DNA from: Trogon surrucura
Taxonomy: Eukaryota; Chordata; Aves; Trogoniformes; Trogonidae
NCBI GenBank assembly: GCA_020746105.1
Contig: CM036657.1
Span: 3,061,652 to 3,125,651, forward strand
Length of the DNA stretch: 64,000 nucleotides
Reading direction: 5' to 3'
The notes under the pieces: model-generated
What the model was told of the DNA's origin: nothing
Seen by the model: the letters and a program-made list of their open reading frames with translations, nothing else
Database searches by the model: none
Made by a program: the position numbers and the translations under genes
Part shown: piece by piece, positions 28,865 through 40,105 of the stretch
Layout of the letters: each line of letters begins with the position of its first letter
Numbering within the stretch: the first letter of the stretch is position 1

Positions 28865-30050
28865 TGTTTTGGTTTGGCCTGGCCAGATTTCAGCGGCGGG
28901 GGGGGAGCTGCAGGGTGGCTTCTGTAAGAAGCTGCTAGAAGCTCCCCAAGATTGATAGAGCCAATGCCAGCCAGCTACAAAGAGGGACCCGCCGCTGGCC
29001 AAGGCTGAGCCTATCAGTAAGGTGATAGCAGAGGAACGCCTCTGTGAAAAACATATTTAAGAACGGGAAAAAGAACTGCGCAACAACAGCTGGCACAGAG
29101 ATGGAGGAGTGAGAGTCTGTGCAGACACCAAGGTCAGTGAAGAAGGAGGAGGGGGGAGGATGAGCTCCAGGCGCCGGAGCAGAGGGAGTCCCCCGGGTCC
29201 GTGGTGAAGACCATGGTGAAGCGGGTTGTCCCCCTGCAGCCCATGGGCGAGGTGCAGAAGTCCACCGTGAGGATCACCGCATAGATGTCCACCGAGGACT
29301 CCACGCTGTGTGGGTGGATGCCTGAAAGGGGACTGTAGCCCGTGGGAAGCCCGCACCAGAGCAAGTCGCTGCCGGAACCTGTAGCCCGTGGAAGAGGGAA
29401 TGCCCACGCTGGAGCAGGTTGGCTGGTGGGACTTTTGGGACGTTGCGGGTGGCCCATGCTGGAGCAGTTTCTCCCGAAGGACTGTGCCTCAGACTCACGA
29501 GGGGTGGGCTGCCCCTCGTGAGGTGTCTCGCGTCGGGCAGTTTGTGATGAATTGCCCTTCGTGGGACGACTCACGCGGAGAAGAGAGCGTGAAGCTTGTC
29601 TCCCGTGAGAGGGACCCCACAGTGACCCTGGGGAAGAGTGAAGAGTCCTCCCCCGGAATGAAGAAGCGGTGGAACCAACGTCGGATGAACTGACCGTAAC
29701 CCCCATTCCCTGTCCCCCTGCGCCGCTCGGGGGGAGGAGGTGGAGAAGCCGGGATTGATGTTGGGCCCGGGAAGAAGGGAGGGATGGGGGGAAGGTGTTC
29801 TCTTTAGGATTTGTTTGCTCTCTCTCACTTCTCACTACTCCTCTCTGATTAGTTCTTTTAATAAATGTACCTAATTTCCCTAAAATTGAGTCTGTTTTGC
29901 CCGGGACGGTAAATGAGAGTGATCTCCCTGTCCTTATCTCAAACCCTGAGCCCTTGGAAATATTTTCTCCCCCTGTTCAGCAGTGAAGGGGGGGGGGTGA
30001 GTGAGCGGCTGTGTGGGTACCTGGCGGCCGGCCAGGGTCAACCCACGACA
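28865..30050 (+). repeat. Solo long LTR (family B), copy 2, inside gag
   Basis: The 1186-bp element runs from TGTTTTGGTTTGGCC to ACCCACGACA and is flanked by GGGGG on both sides (28860-28864, 30051-30055), read as a 5-bp target duplication. It interrupts capsid of the minus-strand Lys-beta provirus just before its major homology region. AATAAA is near 29860. Confidence 0.9.
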
Positions 30051-31073
30051 GGGGGTGATTTTTTCTTTTCTGGGACTGATAACAGCACTCGATGAGCCAG
30101 AGTCTGAGAAACTTCATGCATGATTGTCGGATATGTCAGTTGGGTTGCAGTGGTGGCATAATTTCCGCTACCAGTCAACATATCTGCTTGTAACCCATAT
30201 AAAGGATCGTTAATTTCGCGGTGTTTGTTGGCCTCTCCATTCACTGCATAACTTGATCATTACCTCTGACAGATTTGTCAGGACTCAGTTCTGATTCAGA
30301 ATCCTTGTCAGAAAAGGATATCAAAGGGTTAATTTTCGGGCGACAGTCGGCTCCGCCCTGTGCCTCCTCTTTCTGCTGTGCTGTGCCTCTCGAATCCAGC
30401 GTCAGCGCTGCTTCCGTGTTTCGCTCAGTTCCAAGCGGCTTCCATAACAAGTGTTTCAGAGAGGAGCACACCGGGGCCATTGTACCTTTCATGGGGAGTG
30501 TCTGTCCTAGCCGAAAAAATGTCGCCAGTCAGGACGAGCAGGGGGTTTCTTCCTTTGCCTTTTTCATTTCTTGCCCTCCCATCAACGCTTGGATCGCCGC
30601 CGCCACGGCAACTTTATTTTCTGCTTGCATGATTTCCAAAGTGCGTATTATGGTTTTCCAAACAGTTCCTAGTTCTTTTGCTTCTTTTCCTTCTTTTCCT
30701 CCCTCTAGAATACAGTCCCACAAAAGGTCTCCTACTTCATGCCATTCGGTTGAGTTAAAGATTAATGATGGGTCGTTCATTTTCTCCCGCTTCCGAGCCC
30801 ATTGGATCAGGGTCAATACGTCTCACTCCTTTACTTTTTCTCCTCTCTTAGAGAGTATATCAACAAGGAGGCGAGTTGCTGGCTCAGTTTCCATCGCGGT
30901 CTTACCTTGGCAGGGGCTTGATCGGCTGCTCAAACTCTCGTCTCCGGTGCCCTTTTGGTCACACCTGGAATTCTCCTGCCTCCGGTTCTCCAGCTCCCAA
31001 ATCGGCTCACATCCGATGCTTCGGAGTCTTTCCGTATTCAAGCAATCCGCATTTAAGCAATTCCCCATTTTAA
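30051..31073 (-). pseudogene. Gag matrix and capsid segments, Lys-beta provirus 2
   Basis: Read on the minus strand, the Gag start MGNCLNADCLN is near 31068, followed by a splice-donor-like CCAAGGTAAG. The shared TGA (complement near 30830) and then matrix continue to 30529, and linker to 30241. A deletion joins the linker to a C-terminal half of capsid at 30240-30056, where the long LTR intervenes. The matrix part is collinear with 62828-63640. Confidence 0.8.
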
Positions 31074-31090
31074 ACCTGTTCGGGTGCAAG
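31074..31090 (-). other. Primer binding site remnant, tRNA-Lys type
   Basis: The minus strand reads TTGCACCCGAACAGG, a mutated tRNA-Lys3 site next to the LTR end. Confidence 0.7.
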
Positions 31091-31091
31091 A

Positions 31092-31467
31092 TGAAGAGGG
31101 TCCCTTCGGAGAGCCGGTCAAGACAATGACAAATCCCACCGATATGGCTACAAGTCGTCCTCCCTTTATTGCTCCGGACAACTCAATATATACAGTTAAG
31201 TGGTGTCCACACACCTGCCCCTTAACAGAGTTGGTCAGATACAGGTTTACACGCACCAGCGTTTTATTGGATAGTGCCATTCAACTATGCAGGCGGCTCT
31301 CGCCCACATTCTCTCTCCGGCAAGGCTCTTCACAAAACAGATTAAAACCTCCTCCTCCTCATGCCCCAAGGCAACTCCAAGGACAGAGCCTTTGTTTAGG
31401 CCTAAGGTGGGTTGTCCAATCCTTTAAAGGGATATCGCGCCGCTGCTCCACAAGAAATTCCCCTACA
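31092..31467 (-). repeat. 5' LTR of Lys-beta provirus 2, inserted in ERVL-UAG gag
   Basis: The 376-bp LTR runs from TGTAGGGGAA to TCTTCA on the minus strand. Its outer edge falls in the gag of an ERVL-UAG element in the same orientation. The matching continuation of that gag on the far side of the provirus is not in place, so no duplication can be confirmed. Confidence 0.88.
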
Positions 31468-32649
31468 AAGATGTGCTTATACACTGGTGGTGCACTCCTC
31501 ACAAACATCTGAATAACACGTTTGTGGCAGGGCATTTCATCAGGGTTTAAAATTGTTTATGGATCACTGTAAATCACCTCTCTCAATGCTAATTCTCTCA
31601 GGTACTTAATGCCTTTTTTCCATGCTGGGCCAGTTGGTTGCGTAGATAGGAATACCGTCCTTGTGGGTATACTGGCTCTTAAGAGCTGTCAAGAGTCGTC
31701 TCCAGAGGCTGAGACTGTTGTCTTATGCAAGTTCCGTGTCAACGCCTGTGTTTCCAGACAGGGATCCCAGCTGTTTGGCTTCTTTGCCGTTCAGATTAAT
31801 GGTATCAGCTCCTTTATCCCAGCATCGGAGTAACCACCTGTAATATGATTCACCCTCACGACAGCCAAAGTCCTTTCTCACATCTCGCATGTCCCTCAGA
31901 GTTAAAGGTTTGGCAGCTGCTTCTGATTCTGGCTCTGAACTATCTGATGACTTCCGTTTAGAAGGACTGTTTCCTGGATCAGAATCATCTGATGTTGGGC
32001 GATTTGTCTTTGTTAGATGTTTCTTCCCAGTCACAGGGATACCAGCTTTCTTTCCTGAGTCTGAATCTGAGTCATCTGATGGTGCTACTTTAGAAGGGCC
32101 ATGTCCTGGAGTTGTGTCATCTGTTGTTAGGGCAATTGACTTTTTCCGATGTTTCTTTCTAGTCACAGGGGCAACTTTTGCTGATACAGACTGAGTGCTA
32201 AAGGACACAGTGATACTCCATGACTTGCACAAATTCCTACAGAAATGCCACAGTGTCAAGAGATTCATGGGCATTAACATCAGAATCAATAAAAATTCAA
32301 TCTTTCGATCAAAATAACTGCATTCACAATCACAATCCTCAAAACCTGGTAGACTCAGATTAACAAGCAAATGAGTATAATTTCCTAAGGTGAAATTGAA
32401 AGTGTAGTTAGAAAAGAAATTCATCATTGTGCTCTTAAGGTATTCAGGTATGCCGATCACCCAAATTATTGTAGAATACACCAACACTAAAAAAATCAGC
32501 ACAGTGAAAATTCTCGTCATGTAACCAGAACAGGCAAAACACAGAAAGATATACCAAAACACACTCGAGAGTTTGGACAAAATTTTGTCACCTAATGAGG
32601 AACCCACATTTAAAAGGACATGACATAACATTTCACCAACTGATAACAT
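31468..32649 (-). pseudogene. Truncated gag of an ERVL-UAG element
   Basis: Minus-strand gag collinear with 50665-51840. It starts MLSVGEMLCHVLLN and keeps the N-terminal membrane segments, the glycosylation-rich loop and the serine/aspartate-rich linker, and runs open for 308 codons to 31723. It then changes frame and continues with capsid-like sequence to 31468, where the Lys-beta LTR cuts it. The second copy of the membrane-anchored N-terminus shows that feature belongs to the family and is not unique to one insertion. Confidence 0.88.
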
Positions 32650-32822
32650 GATGTGAACTGTCTGGTTTTCTTTTCTAACCCTTCAGAACTCTCAAAGAAA
32701 AGATCTGATACGCTCTCAACTGCGTCGGATGGAATTAAAACTATGCAGGCAATATATCAGAGCCCAGTTGTATCTAAATAGCTAGTAAAAAATTCTGAGA
32801 CTGATTAGTGTTTGTTTTCTTT

Positions 32823-32840
32823 GCCCCATGTTGGGTGCTA
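32823..32840 (-). other. Primer binding site, tRNA-Lys1,2 type
   Basis: The minus strand reads TAGCACCCAACATGGGGC, a decayed form of the site TGGCGCCCAACGTGGGGC seen at 50473-50490. The 173 bp between it and gag is leader. Confidence 0.8.
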
Positions 32841-32847
32841 ATAAATC

Positions 32848-33662
32848 TGTCATGGATTAGGGCTGGGCCGGCCACTAACACAGACAGACGCTCTCTAACC
32901 CCCTCTTTCTCCCCCAAATGGGAAGAGAACAGGGAATGAGGGAGAGAGACTTACGGGTGAGAGAAGAAAAACTAGAACAGATTTAATGAAAATAATGGAA
33001 ATAATGGTGAAAAGATAGAAGTAGACAACTATATACAACTATATATAGACAGTAACCCGATATCAAACCCAACTCCCTCTCCTGAGAGCAATCACCACTG
33101 ATACTGCAGAGCAGGAGGCACTGGGGAAACCCAAGGCTCAGTGGCGGCAGGGAGCTGGATACAGGGACCTGGATTCGGGAACTCGGGATCCGGGTCAAAA
33201 GCAGGAGGTCAGATGGAGTCCTCTCTGGACACAGGCCATTGCAGAAAAAGGCGAAGCAAAAAGGGCGAAAAAGGGACGAAACTCTCGTGATCACTCAATT
33301 TATACTAAATATGATGTATATGGGATGGAATACTCTCGTTGGTCACCTGTCCTGTCTATTACCCCCCGGAGGTGCCACCTTTTACTTCCTTGTGCCCCCC
33401 TCTTACTACCCGGCACCCCCAGCGTGGCACACAAGAGCCAGCAGTGGCCTTGGTCACTATAGGAATAAGTATAAGCAAGAGCCTTTCTGCATCCCAGTCC
33501 CAGGCAGTGACTGTAAACATCAGGTGTTATCACTGCCAGTAGCACACACTGTCTGCAAAAGCATGATGCTGACTTCAGAACGTGCAGCCTTTTAGAAGAC
33601 ACTGAACTGGAAAGTAGAAATTACTGAACAGGAGTGGGTTTTTTATCTAAACCCAGGAAACA
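32848..33662 (-). repeat. 5' LTR of the truncated ERVL-UAG element
   Basis: An 815-bp minus-strand LTR beginning TGTTTCCTGGGTTTAG and ending CCATGACA. It is more diverged than the 843-bp LTRs at 49623 and 55965. It lies against satellite on its outer side. Confidence 0.9.
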
Positions 33663-34020
33663 TACCTTTGTTATTTTGGGACAGCGATAACCATTATGAC
33701 ATCAGGCTGAACCCTGAGGTGTAGGTTCCTGTTAGGGTTAGTTTTCAGCGATCCTTGGAGCCTGATGCTGCAGAGACACTTGGGCTGGACAAGGCATTCC
33801 AAGGGGAGCATGGCACTGCACCAACAGTGTTCCACCCTCACGTTTCTGATTTTGGGACACCCATGGCCATAGAGACATCAGGCTGAACCCTGAGGTGCAG
33901 GGTTCTAATTAGGGTTAGGTTTCAGCAATCTATAGAGCCTGGAGCTGCACAAACACTTGAACTGGACAAGGCATTTCAAGGGGAGCACGGCACTGCACCA
34001 GTAGTGCTCCACCCTCGCGT
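33663..34020 (-). repeat. Satellite array, inverted
   Basis: About two monomers on the opposite strand relative to 6468-6711, including GGTTAGGGTTAG strings (33735 and 33913). The array breaks near 34020; 34021-34066 is unassigned. Confidence 0.85.
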
Positions 34021-34066
34021 TTGATAACAAAACTTCTTGCGAAAAAATGCTGAGGACAACTAGTTT

Positions 34067-34393
34067 TGGGACAAGGGTAAAAAGTTCATCGTGAGGAAGA
34101 CATACGACCTTCATCCCTGAAGACCCCTGCCCAAGACCACCTGGAGGCATCGCGCAAGCGTCAAGAGGAGGAGTTGCTGACCAGTGGAACCGAGTGCCTT
34201 TTTTTCAGGATAGCTCATGAATATGTGTAGGCGTCTAATGAATATGTAACTTTTACTGCATATAACCAAGGTAGCTGCGTGGTTCAGGTGTGCATGTTTT
34301 TGGAGGAAAAATAGTCCCCCGTGCACCCAGCGCTGATTAAAGCATACCTACTTTATAATCTTCTGGGTTATAGCGTCTTTATTCCGTGTGTCA
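34067..34393 (+). repeat. 5' LTR, gammaretrovirus-like provirus 1
   Basis: About 327 bp, from TGGGACAAGGGTAAAAAG to TTCCGTGTGTCA, matched by 38672-38995. The exact 5' edge is uncertain because the 3' copy lacks the TG. The following TTAGCACGCCAGGTGGGAC may be a primer site, but I cannot assign a tRNA. Confidence 0.75.
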
Positions 34394-35561
34394 ATTTAGC
34401 ACGCCAGGTGGGACTTGTCTTGCTTGATTGCAGGACCGACTGAGGAGCGAACGTCCTAGGCGCCCCGAGCCGAGCTCTCGGAGGAACTTCGCCCTCAGCC
34501 GTTCACTGCTGTGGCAGACAACGACCATCTATAATAGTAGCGGAGCTAAACGGTATGTTTTACGAGAAAGGGAAAAGCCAGTAAGTCGTAAGGATATACT
34601 TGGCCGGAACCGCTGGTAATTTGAGCAGAGATGTCTGGTGTACGGCAAAGTCTCCGTGAGAGATAAGGGTACCCTGGTATGTGGTAAAGGGGGGACTATT
34701 GACCACAAGAGGTGGCTTCTGGTGATCTTGAGGGTAGATCGACTAGTCCTAAAGACTGCCGCTGCATCCCAGACTGGAACCAGGACGGATCTGCTAATGA
34801 ATGTGCAAGAAGCAGGAGAAGGGTAAGCGGAATCTTCTAATCTTGTCATATGACTAACTGGATTTTGATAGCAACTGTTAGAGGGATAACACCTGGTGTA
34901 ATAATTGTTTGCTTAATACTTTGTAAATGTAAATGTCCATTCATTGCGTGTGAGTGTGTGACTGAGTGAGACGCAGTCTGACTGCGAAGCGAGTGTGGAG
35001 TTCTGATCCGCGGTTCCGTTATCCCGCGAGGGGTGCGGCCGGAGACAAACAAAGCGATTGTAGAGTCTTAGAACTCTTATAACGCGGAGGGAGAACTCTC
35101 TGACTCCCACCTAGGAAGAATCCTTTCAAGGTCTCTTGACAGATGAAAACGGCAAGCAGAACAAAAGAAACAGGATGGACGCAAAGAGAAATAACCCTCT
35201 TCAGTTGGTATTTAAAGAATAAATTAGAAATCTGGAGATCTGTATATTTCACCTTGAAAATGAATGCAAGCCAGTTTTTACTGTAAATTGTTTTATCTGT
35301 AATCATACCACATGAGTAGTATTCAAGCGGGATATTCATTGAGAAAGTTGTGGGACGTGGTCAGCTTGGAAAGATAAAGGAGGTACAGAATTAATAAGGG
35401 GTTTGGCATGTGGCGTTGGTAAGCGATGTAAGAAATGTAAAATGAAATGTGGGGAAGAGAATGTTGATATATTGGTTGGATGGATGTGAAGAGAGAGTGA
35501 GGGGAGAAGTTCAGAGAGATGGAGACAGAGAGGAAGAGAGCAGTGATGAAGGAGGAAGTTT
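34394..35561 (+). other. Leader and matrix remnant of provirus 1
   Basis: The stretch holds an untranslated leader and, at about 35385-35560, matrix-like coding scraps (ELIRGLACGVG in one frame). A frame starting at 35449 runs into the CR1 and is a chance fusion. No other genes are seen. Confidence 0.5.
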
Positions 35562-36231
35562 CAGTCTAGTGGACAGCAGGATGACCATGAGCCAGCAATG
35601 TGCCCTCGTGGCCAAGAAGGCCAATGGCATCCTGGGGTGTATTAGAAGGGGAGTAGCAAGTAGGTCAAGAGAGGTCCTCCTGCCCCTCTACTCTGCCCTG
35701 GTGAGGCCACATCTGGAATATTGTGTCCAGTTCTGGGCCCCTCAGTTCAAGAAGGACAGGGAGCTGCTTGAGAGAGTCCAGCGTAGAGCCACAAAGATGG
35801 TGAAGGGAGTGGAACATCTCCCTTATGAGGGAAGGCTGAAGGAGCTGGATCTCTTTAGCTTGGAGAAGAGGAGGCTGAGGGGTGACCTCATCAATGTTTA
35901 TAAATATGTCAAGGGGGAATGTCAGGAGGATGGAGCCAGGCTCTTTTCAGCGGCGTCCACTGACAGGACAAGGGGCAATGGGTGGAAGCTGGAACACAGG
36001 AGGTTCCAGAAAAATATGAGGAAAAACTTTTTTACTGTAAGGGTGACCGAGCACTGGAACAGGCTGCCCAGGGAGGTTGTGGAATCTCCTTCTCTTGAGA
36101 CATTCAAAACCCGCCTGGACGCGTTCCTGTGCACTCTAGTGTAGGTGATCCTGCTCCGGCAGGGGGGTTGGACTAGATGATCTTTAAGGTCCCTTCCAAC
36201 CTTTAACATTCTGTGATTCTGTGATTCTGTG
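35562..36231 (+). mobile_element. CR1 LINE 3' fragment in provirus 1
   Basis: It encodes the C-terminal part of CR1 ORF2 ([39 protein letters not shown]) and ends with three GATTCTGTG units. The 5' end is truncated. It separates matrix from the rest of gag, so it postdates the provirus. Confidence 0.93.
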
Positions 36232-37395
36232 ACAGGCAGGACTAGACGGAGGGAGGCTCTGGGGGACGACAGGACTGGACGGGTAACGTGTTTGGGTCTC
36301 AGTGTCAGATTTCAAGGCTTGGAAAGAAACAGTAAGGGTGTATAGGAATGGGTAGAAAAAACATGGAAACCTTAATTTAACATTGTGATCCCAACTGGAA
36401 AAATTTGCAGGGGATGGGATCTTAAGTAATCTAATGTTTTATGAAGAGAGAAGAGCTGTTTTGGCTAAAGCTAAAGAGCAGGTGGAGAGAGCTGTATGTG
36501 TGGGACACACATACAGGCAGGGAAATTATAAGATCATTTTGTGACTAACAATTCTAATTGGAATGTTTACAGACAATTATTAACCGAATATCGGAGATTG
36601 ATTTTGCATGGTGTTCAGAATGCAATTCCAAAAGTAAAGAATTGGTCCAAATTATATCAAGTCGTTCAGAGAAAGAATGAGGGACCCTCTTCCTTCCCTG
36701 AGAGACTGATGGAAACAGTGAGAAAATAATACGGATTTGAATCTGGAAAATGAAGCTGACACTGTCTCGTTAGTCTGCATTTTTTGTGGAACGGTTCAAT
36801 TTAAACATAAAAAAAGATATTACAGAAGTTGAAGGGGGATATGCCAGTTTGTTAAACAAAATACTGAAGCATGCTTGTAAAGTGTATAACAACAGAGAGA
36901 AAGTGGAGGAGGAAAGCAGAGAAAAGAAGAACTCAGAGATAACAAGCCCCTGGCAGTGGCTGTAGCCCAGGAAAATACCAGGGCTGGAGGAGGGTGTTAA
37001 CAGGCTCCGAGAGGCAGGCAAGATCCTGGTGGAATGCCAAGGGCCAGAATGCTGTTAGAAAAAGATCAGCATGTCTTTTGCAAAGAGAAGGGGCACTGGA
37101 AAAGAGAATGTCCACGACTGAATCAGCAGGGATTGGAAGGAATCCTGGGGCAAACAGCTTATGTGATGATGGTGGGTTCAGACTGAGGGAAAATGAGGGG
37201 AACAAATTAGAACCCTCCCCAACAGAGCCCCTGGTTATAATAAGGTTGGGGAATGAGAAAACAAATTTTCTGGTAGATACAGGAGCTACTTTTTTAGTAT
37301 TAAATACATATAGAGATTATTCTAGTAGGGAGAGTGAGTCAATTATTGGTGCCATAAGGCAAAGAGAAAGCCATCCATCTTTCTTTAGCCTTTGA
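36232..37395 (+). pseudogene. Gag capsid, nucleocapsid and protease remnants, provirus 1
   Basis: Capsid resembles gammaretroviral type around 36541-36725 (LLTEYRRLILHGVQNA, FPERLMETVRK). A single nucleocapsid knuckle near 37050-37125 reads HVFCKEKGHWKREC; the first of the four zinc ligands is His instead of Cys. Protease is at 37194-37395 with FLVDTGATFLVL, keeping the catalytic Asp-Thr-Gly. Many stops and frame changes occur. A single zinc knuckle and this protease style are typical of gammaretroviruses. Confidence 0.75.
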
Positions 37396-38671
37396 AGTTT
37401 AGAATTGGAAAAGGGTGATACCCCATCAATTTCTATATGTACCAGACTACCCTGTGTAGCTATTGAGTAAATCGAATGTGGAAATTACTTCTGGAAAAAA
37501 AGGAAACATTCAAGTTCACATTCTTGAAAATAAAGATCTGGATGTCCAAGTTCTTACGTTACAGATGGAAGCCGTGTCACAGGAGGTACCAAAGGAAGTC
37601 AAAACACCGTAATGCTTCTGGTTTGGGCCTCAGAAACACAGGAAGATCTCGGGCAGCTGAACCAGTAACCACCCAGCTGAAGCCAGATGCCAGACCAGTA
37701 AGGTGAAAGCAGTAGTCAGTTAAATTAGAAGATACTTTTCAAAACAACGAGTTAATGTCAGCAAAGGGGGGACAGCATGTCTCTGAGCAGTGACAGCAAC
37801 AGCACTATTGATCCAGGAGGCGCAGAAGTTAACACTTGGACAGAGACTGACTGTATTTGTACCCCATGTAGTTACAGCTGTCCTAGAGCAAAAAGGAGAA
37901 CAGTGGCTGTCACCGAGCCAAAGGCTGAAATCCCAAGCTGTTCTTTTGGAGCAGGACGACATAGAACTGAGAGTGACTCCGATCCCAAATTCAGCGACTT
38001 TCCTAACTGCTGACCCTGAGCTAAATCGCGATCGCTTGCAGGCGATGGAGCAGGTGTACTCCAGCGGAGCTGACCTGAAAGATGTGCCCGTGGAAGATAG
38101 GGACTGGGACTTGTTTGTGGATGGCAGCAGCTTTATGAGAGATGGAATACGAAAACTGTAAAAGGAGTAATCAGGGCTAAAGCTCGACCACCTAACACAT
38201 CGGATCAGAAAACAGAGCTTATTTCTAAGAGCCCTGGAGCTGTCACAAGACAAAATTGCTACTATTGGCAAACAGACTTTTCCAAACTACTGTGACAAAA
38301 TGGGCGTCGGTACCTTTTGGTAATGATAGATACTTTTTCAGGCTGGCCAGAAGCTTTTCACCAATCAAGTTAGAGAGCTATCAAAAGCATTACTTAGAGA
38401 AATAGTACCAAGGTTTGGGGTTCCTACAGGACTATCTTTGGATATGGGCCCCACATCTCATAGCAGAAAGAACATAAAAGATTTTAACACTAATTCCAGA
38501 TAATAGGGGCAGGAGTCTGGATGAGGAAAAATATTGAATACTCTAGAGCTGATAAAGAATTAATAGAACAAATGAGAGGGCAGATTCCCCCCAAAGGATG
38601 AGGATGCCTGAGTGATGGCAGAATTATAACAGGTATGGGAAACTATCAGAGAATACAATAAGACACATTGG
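37396..38671 (+). pseudogene. Pol remnants: connection, RNase H and integrase scraps, provirus 1
   Basis: RT palm is missing. The frame at 37790-38161 covers connection domain and the start of RNase H (LTLGQRLTVFVPH, LFVDGSSF). Integrase scraps lie at 38250-38450 (MIDTFSGWPEAF-like). The remainder to the 3' LTR is unreadable. It is collinear with 42400-43640 of provirus 2. Confidence 0.7.
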
Positions 38672-38995
38672 GGGGACGAGGGTAAAAAGTTCATCATGAG
38701 GAAGACATACGACCTTCATCCCTGAAGACCCCTGCCCAAGACCACCTGGAGGCATCGTGCAAGCGTCAAGAGGAGGAGTTGCTGACCAGCGGAACTGAGT
38801 GCCTTTTTCAGGATAGCTCATGAATATGTGTAGGCGTCTAATGAATATGTAACTTTTACTGCATATAACCAAGGTAACTGCATGGTTCAGGCGTACACGT
38901 TTTTGGAGCACAATATTCCTCCGTGCACCCAGCGCTGATTAAAACATACCTACTTTATAACCTTCTGGGTTATAGAGTCTTTATTCCGTGTGTCA
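38672..38995 (+). repeat. 3' LTR, gammaretrovirus-like provirus 1
   Basis: A 324-bp match to 34067-34393, ending TTCCGTGTGTCA. It follows a purine-rich ACATTGGGGGGA. Confidence 0.8.
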
Positions 38996-39210
38996 GTTAG
39001 GCTTCGCTTTCAATGATCCATAGAATCTTATGATGCACAGGTACGTGGGCTGGACAGTGCATTCCAAGGGGAGCATGGCACTGCACCAGCAGTGCTCCAG
39101 CCACACCTTTCTGATTTTGGGACACTTATGGCCATTATGACATCAGGCTGAACCATGAGATTCAGGGTTTTGGTTAGGGTTAGCGTTCAGAGATCCATAG
39201 AGTCAGGTCC
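38996..39210 (-). repeat. Satellite monomer, inverted
   Basis: About one monomer in minus orientation with GGTTAGGGTTAG near 39172. Confidence 0.82.
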
Positions 39211-39318
39211 AACCCAGGTGAGAGGGACAAGTGACTTTCAGATTTACAATAAAACATTGGTCTGGACAACGGTGAAACAATTTTCAAGGCCCATACACAA
39301 ACATTTATTAATTTATCA
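39211..39318. repeat. Fragment shared with 59816-59940
   Basis: The strings TTGGTCTGGACAACGGTGA and AAGGCCCATACACAAACATT recur at 59870-59920. It lies where satellite switches orientation. The family is unknown and LTR-like. Confidence 0.5.
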
Positions 39319-39410
39319 CAATCTATAGATCTCTGAATGGATCTTTGAACCCTAACCCTATCCAGGACCCTGCACCTCAGGGTTCAGACTGATGTCTCTG
39401 TGGCCATGAC
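39319..39410 (+). repeat. Satellite fragment, plus orientation
   Basis: Half a monomer (TTTGAACCCTAACCCTATCC to GGCCATGAC). It is the immediate target of the provirus at 39411 and resumes at 45548. Confidence 0.82.
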
Positions 39411-39810
39411 TGATGAGAGGATTATAGAAAAATTAGCAGATGATTGTATTCAAACAGAGGTAAAGATACTGATTAATTACATGGATTGTTAAGCTATTCT
39501 TTGATAGTAATTGAGCATTGTAGAAACCCATTGGAGCATTTCAAGACCAATTGATACCAGCTCCGCAGTTTGGATGGAAGCTGAAAGATGACTGAGTCTG
39601 CGCAAGGAGCTAAAGGTGAAAAGTGCATAGCAAGGAAGACTACCAGCCTTCCTCCTGAAGATCCTCGTCGACCACCACCAGGAGCACTGCGCAAGCGCAG
39701 AAAGGAGGAGGTTATGGAATTGATTCATTTTAATACAAAGCGGGCAGGTTATGCATATGTGTAGGCGTATTGTGAAACTTTATGAATATGTAAAACTTTA
39801 ATGTATATAA
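39411..39810 (+). repeat. 5' LTR of provirus 2, truncated
   Basis: It matches the 3' LTR from TGATG(A/G)GAGGATTATAG to about TATGAATATGTAA, then diverges. The R/U5 part, primer site and leader are deleted. Confidence 0.8.
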
Positions 39811-39829
39811 GGATATATATAGGGATAAA

Positions 39830-40105
39830 ACTCCTACCCCCTCGGACAGCCCTGTAGCCTCCATACCAGACAAGAATGCGCCTCGGTAATTTTACAGGCG
39901 CCCCTCCGAGAGGCAGTAAGACCTGACGGTGGGACAATGTTAATTAAAGTGCCTTTTTCTACTACTGATTTAGGAGAATGGAAAAGGGTTGCCAAGGATT
40001 ACAGGAGCGATCCAGTGATGGTATCTAAACACTTTCAGTTTACAATGAAACAGCATAACCCTGATTGGAACGAACAACAAGAAGAATTTTTGGTTGGCAT
40101 AGGGG
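39830..40105 (+). pseudogene. Gag capsid N-terminal fragment, provirus 2
   Basis: The readable part begins at about 39930, with VPFSTTDLGEWKRV and HFQFTMKQHNPDWNE, a gammaretroviral capsid start. A deletion then joins it in the same frame to the protease, and the solo LTR at 40106 lies almost on that joint. Confidence 0.75.

Larger units (their letters stand above)
34067..38995 (+). mobile_element. Decayed gammaretrovirus-like provirus 1
   Basis: A 4.9 kb element has related LTRs at 34067-34393 and 38672-38995. Internal order is leader, matrix fragment with a CR1 insertion, capsid, nucleocapsid, protease, RNase H and integrase scraps. RT and env are gone. Satellite flanks both sides. It is related to provirus 2 (39411-45547) through similar LTR strings (TATGAATATGTAA) and protein motifs. 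Confidence 0.82.

Noticed and set aside
28865-29002. Gag-like frame appearing to start inside the solo long LTR
   Set aside because: The first part is antisense LTR sequence; real gag codons begin only at about 28860. The apparent start is an artefact of the insertion.
29134-29835. 233-codon antisense frame in the long LTR, with a similar 228-codon frame at 45963-46649
   Set aside because: The long LTR is GC-rich and poor in stops on that strand; the frame is broken in copy 1 (4977-6334) and has no recognisable domain. I regard it as chance.
34397-34416. Possible primer site TTAGCACGCCAGGTGGGAC after the LTR of gammaretrovirus-like provirus 1
   Set aside because: It does not clearly match a known tRNA 3' end; mutated beyond assignment.
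35449-36144. 231-codon frame at the start of gammaretrovirus-like provirus 1
   Set aside because: It is an accidental fusion of matrix scraps with the C-terminal part of CR1 ORF2 and not a gene.
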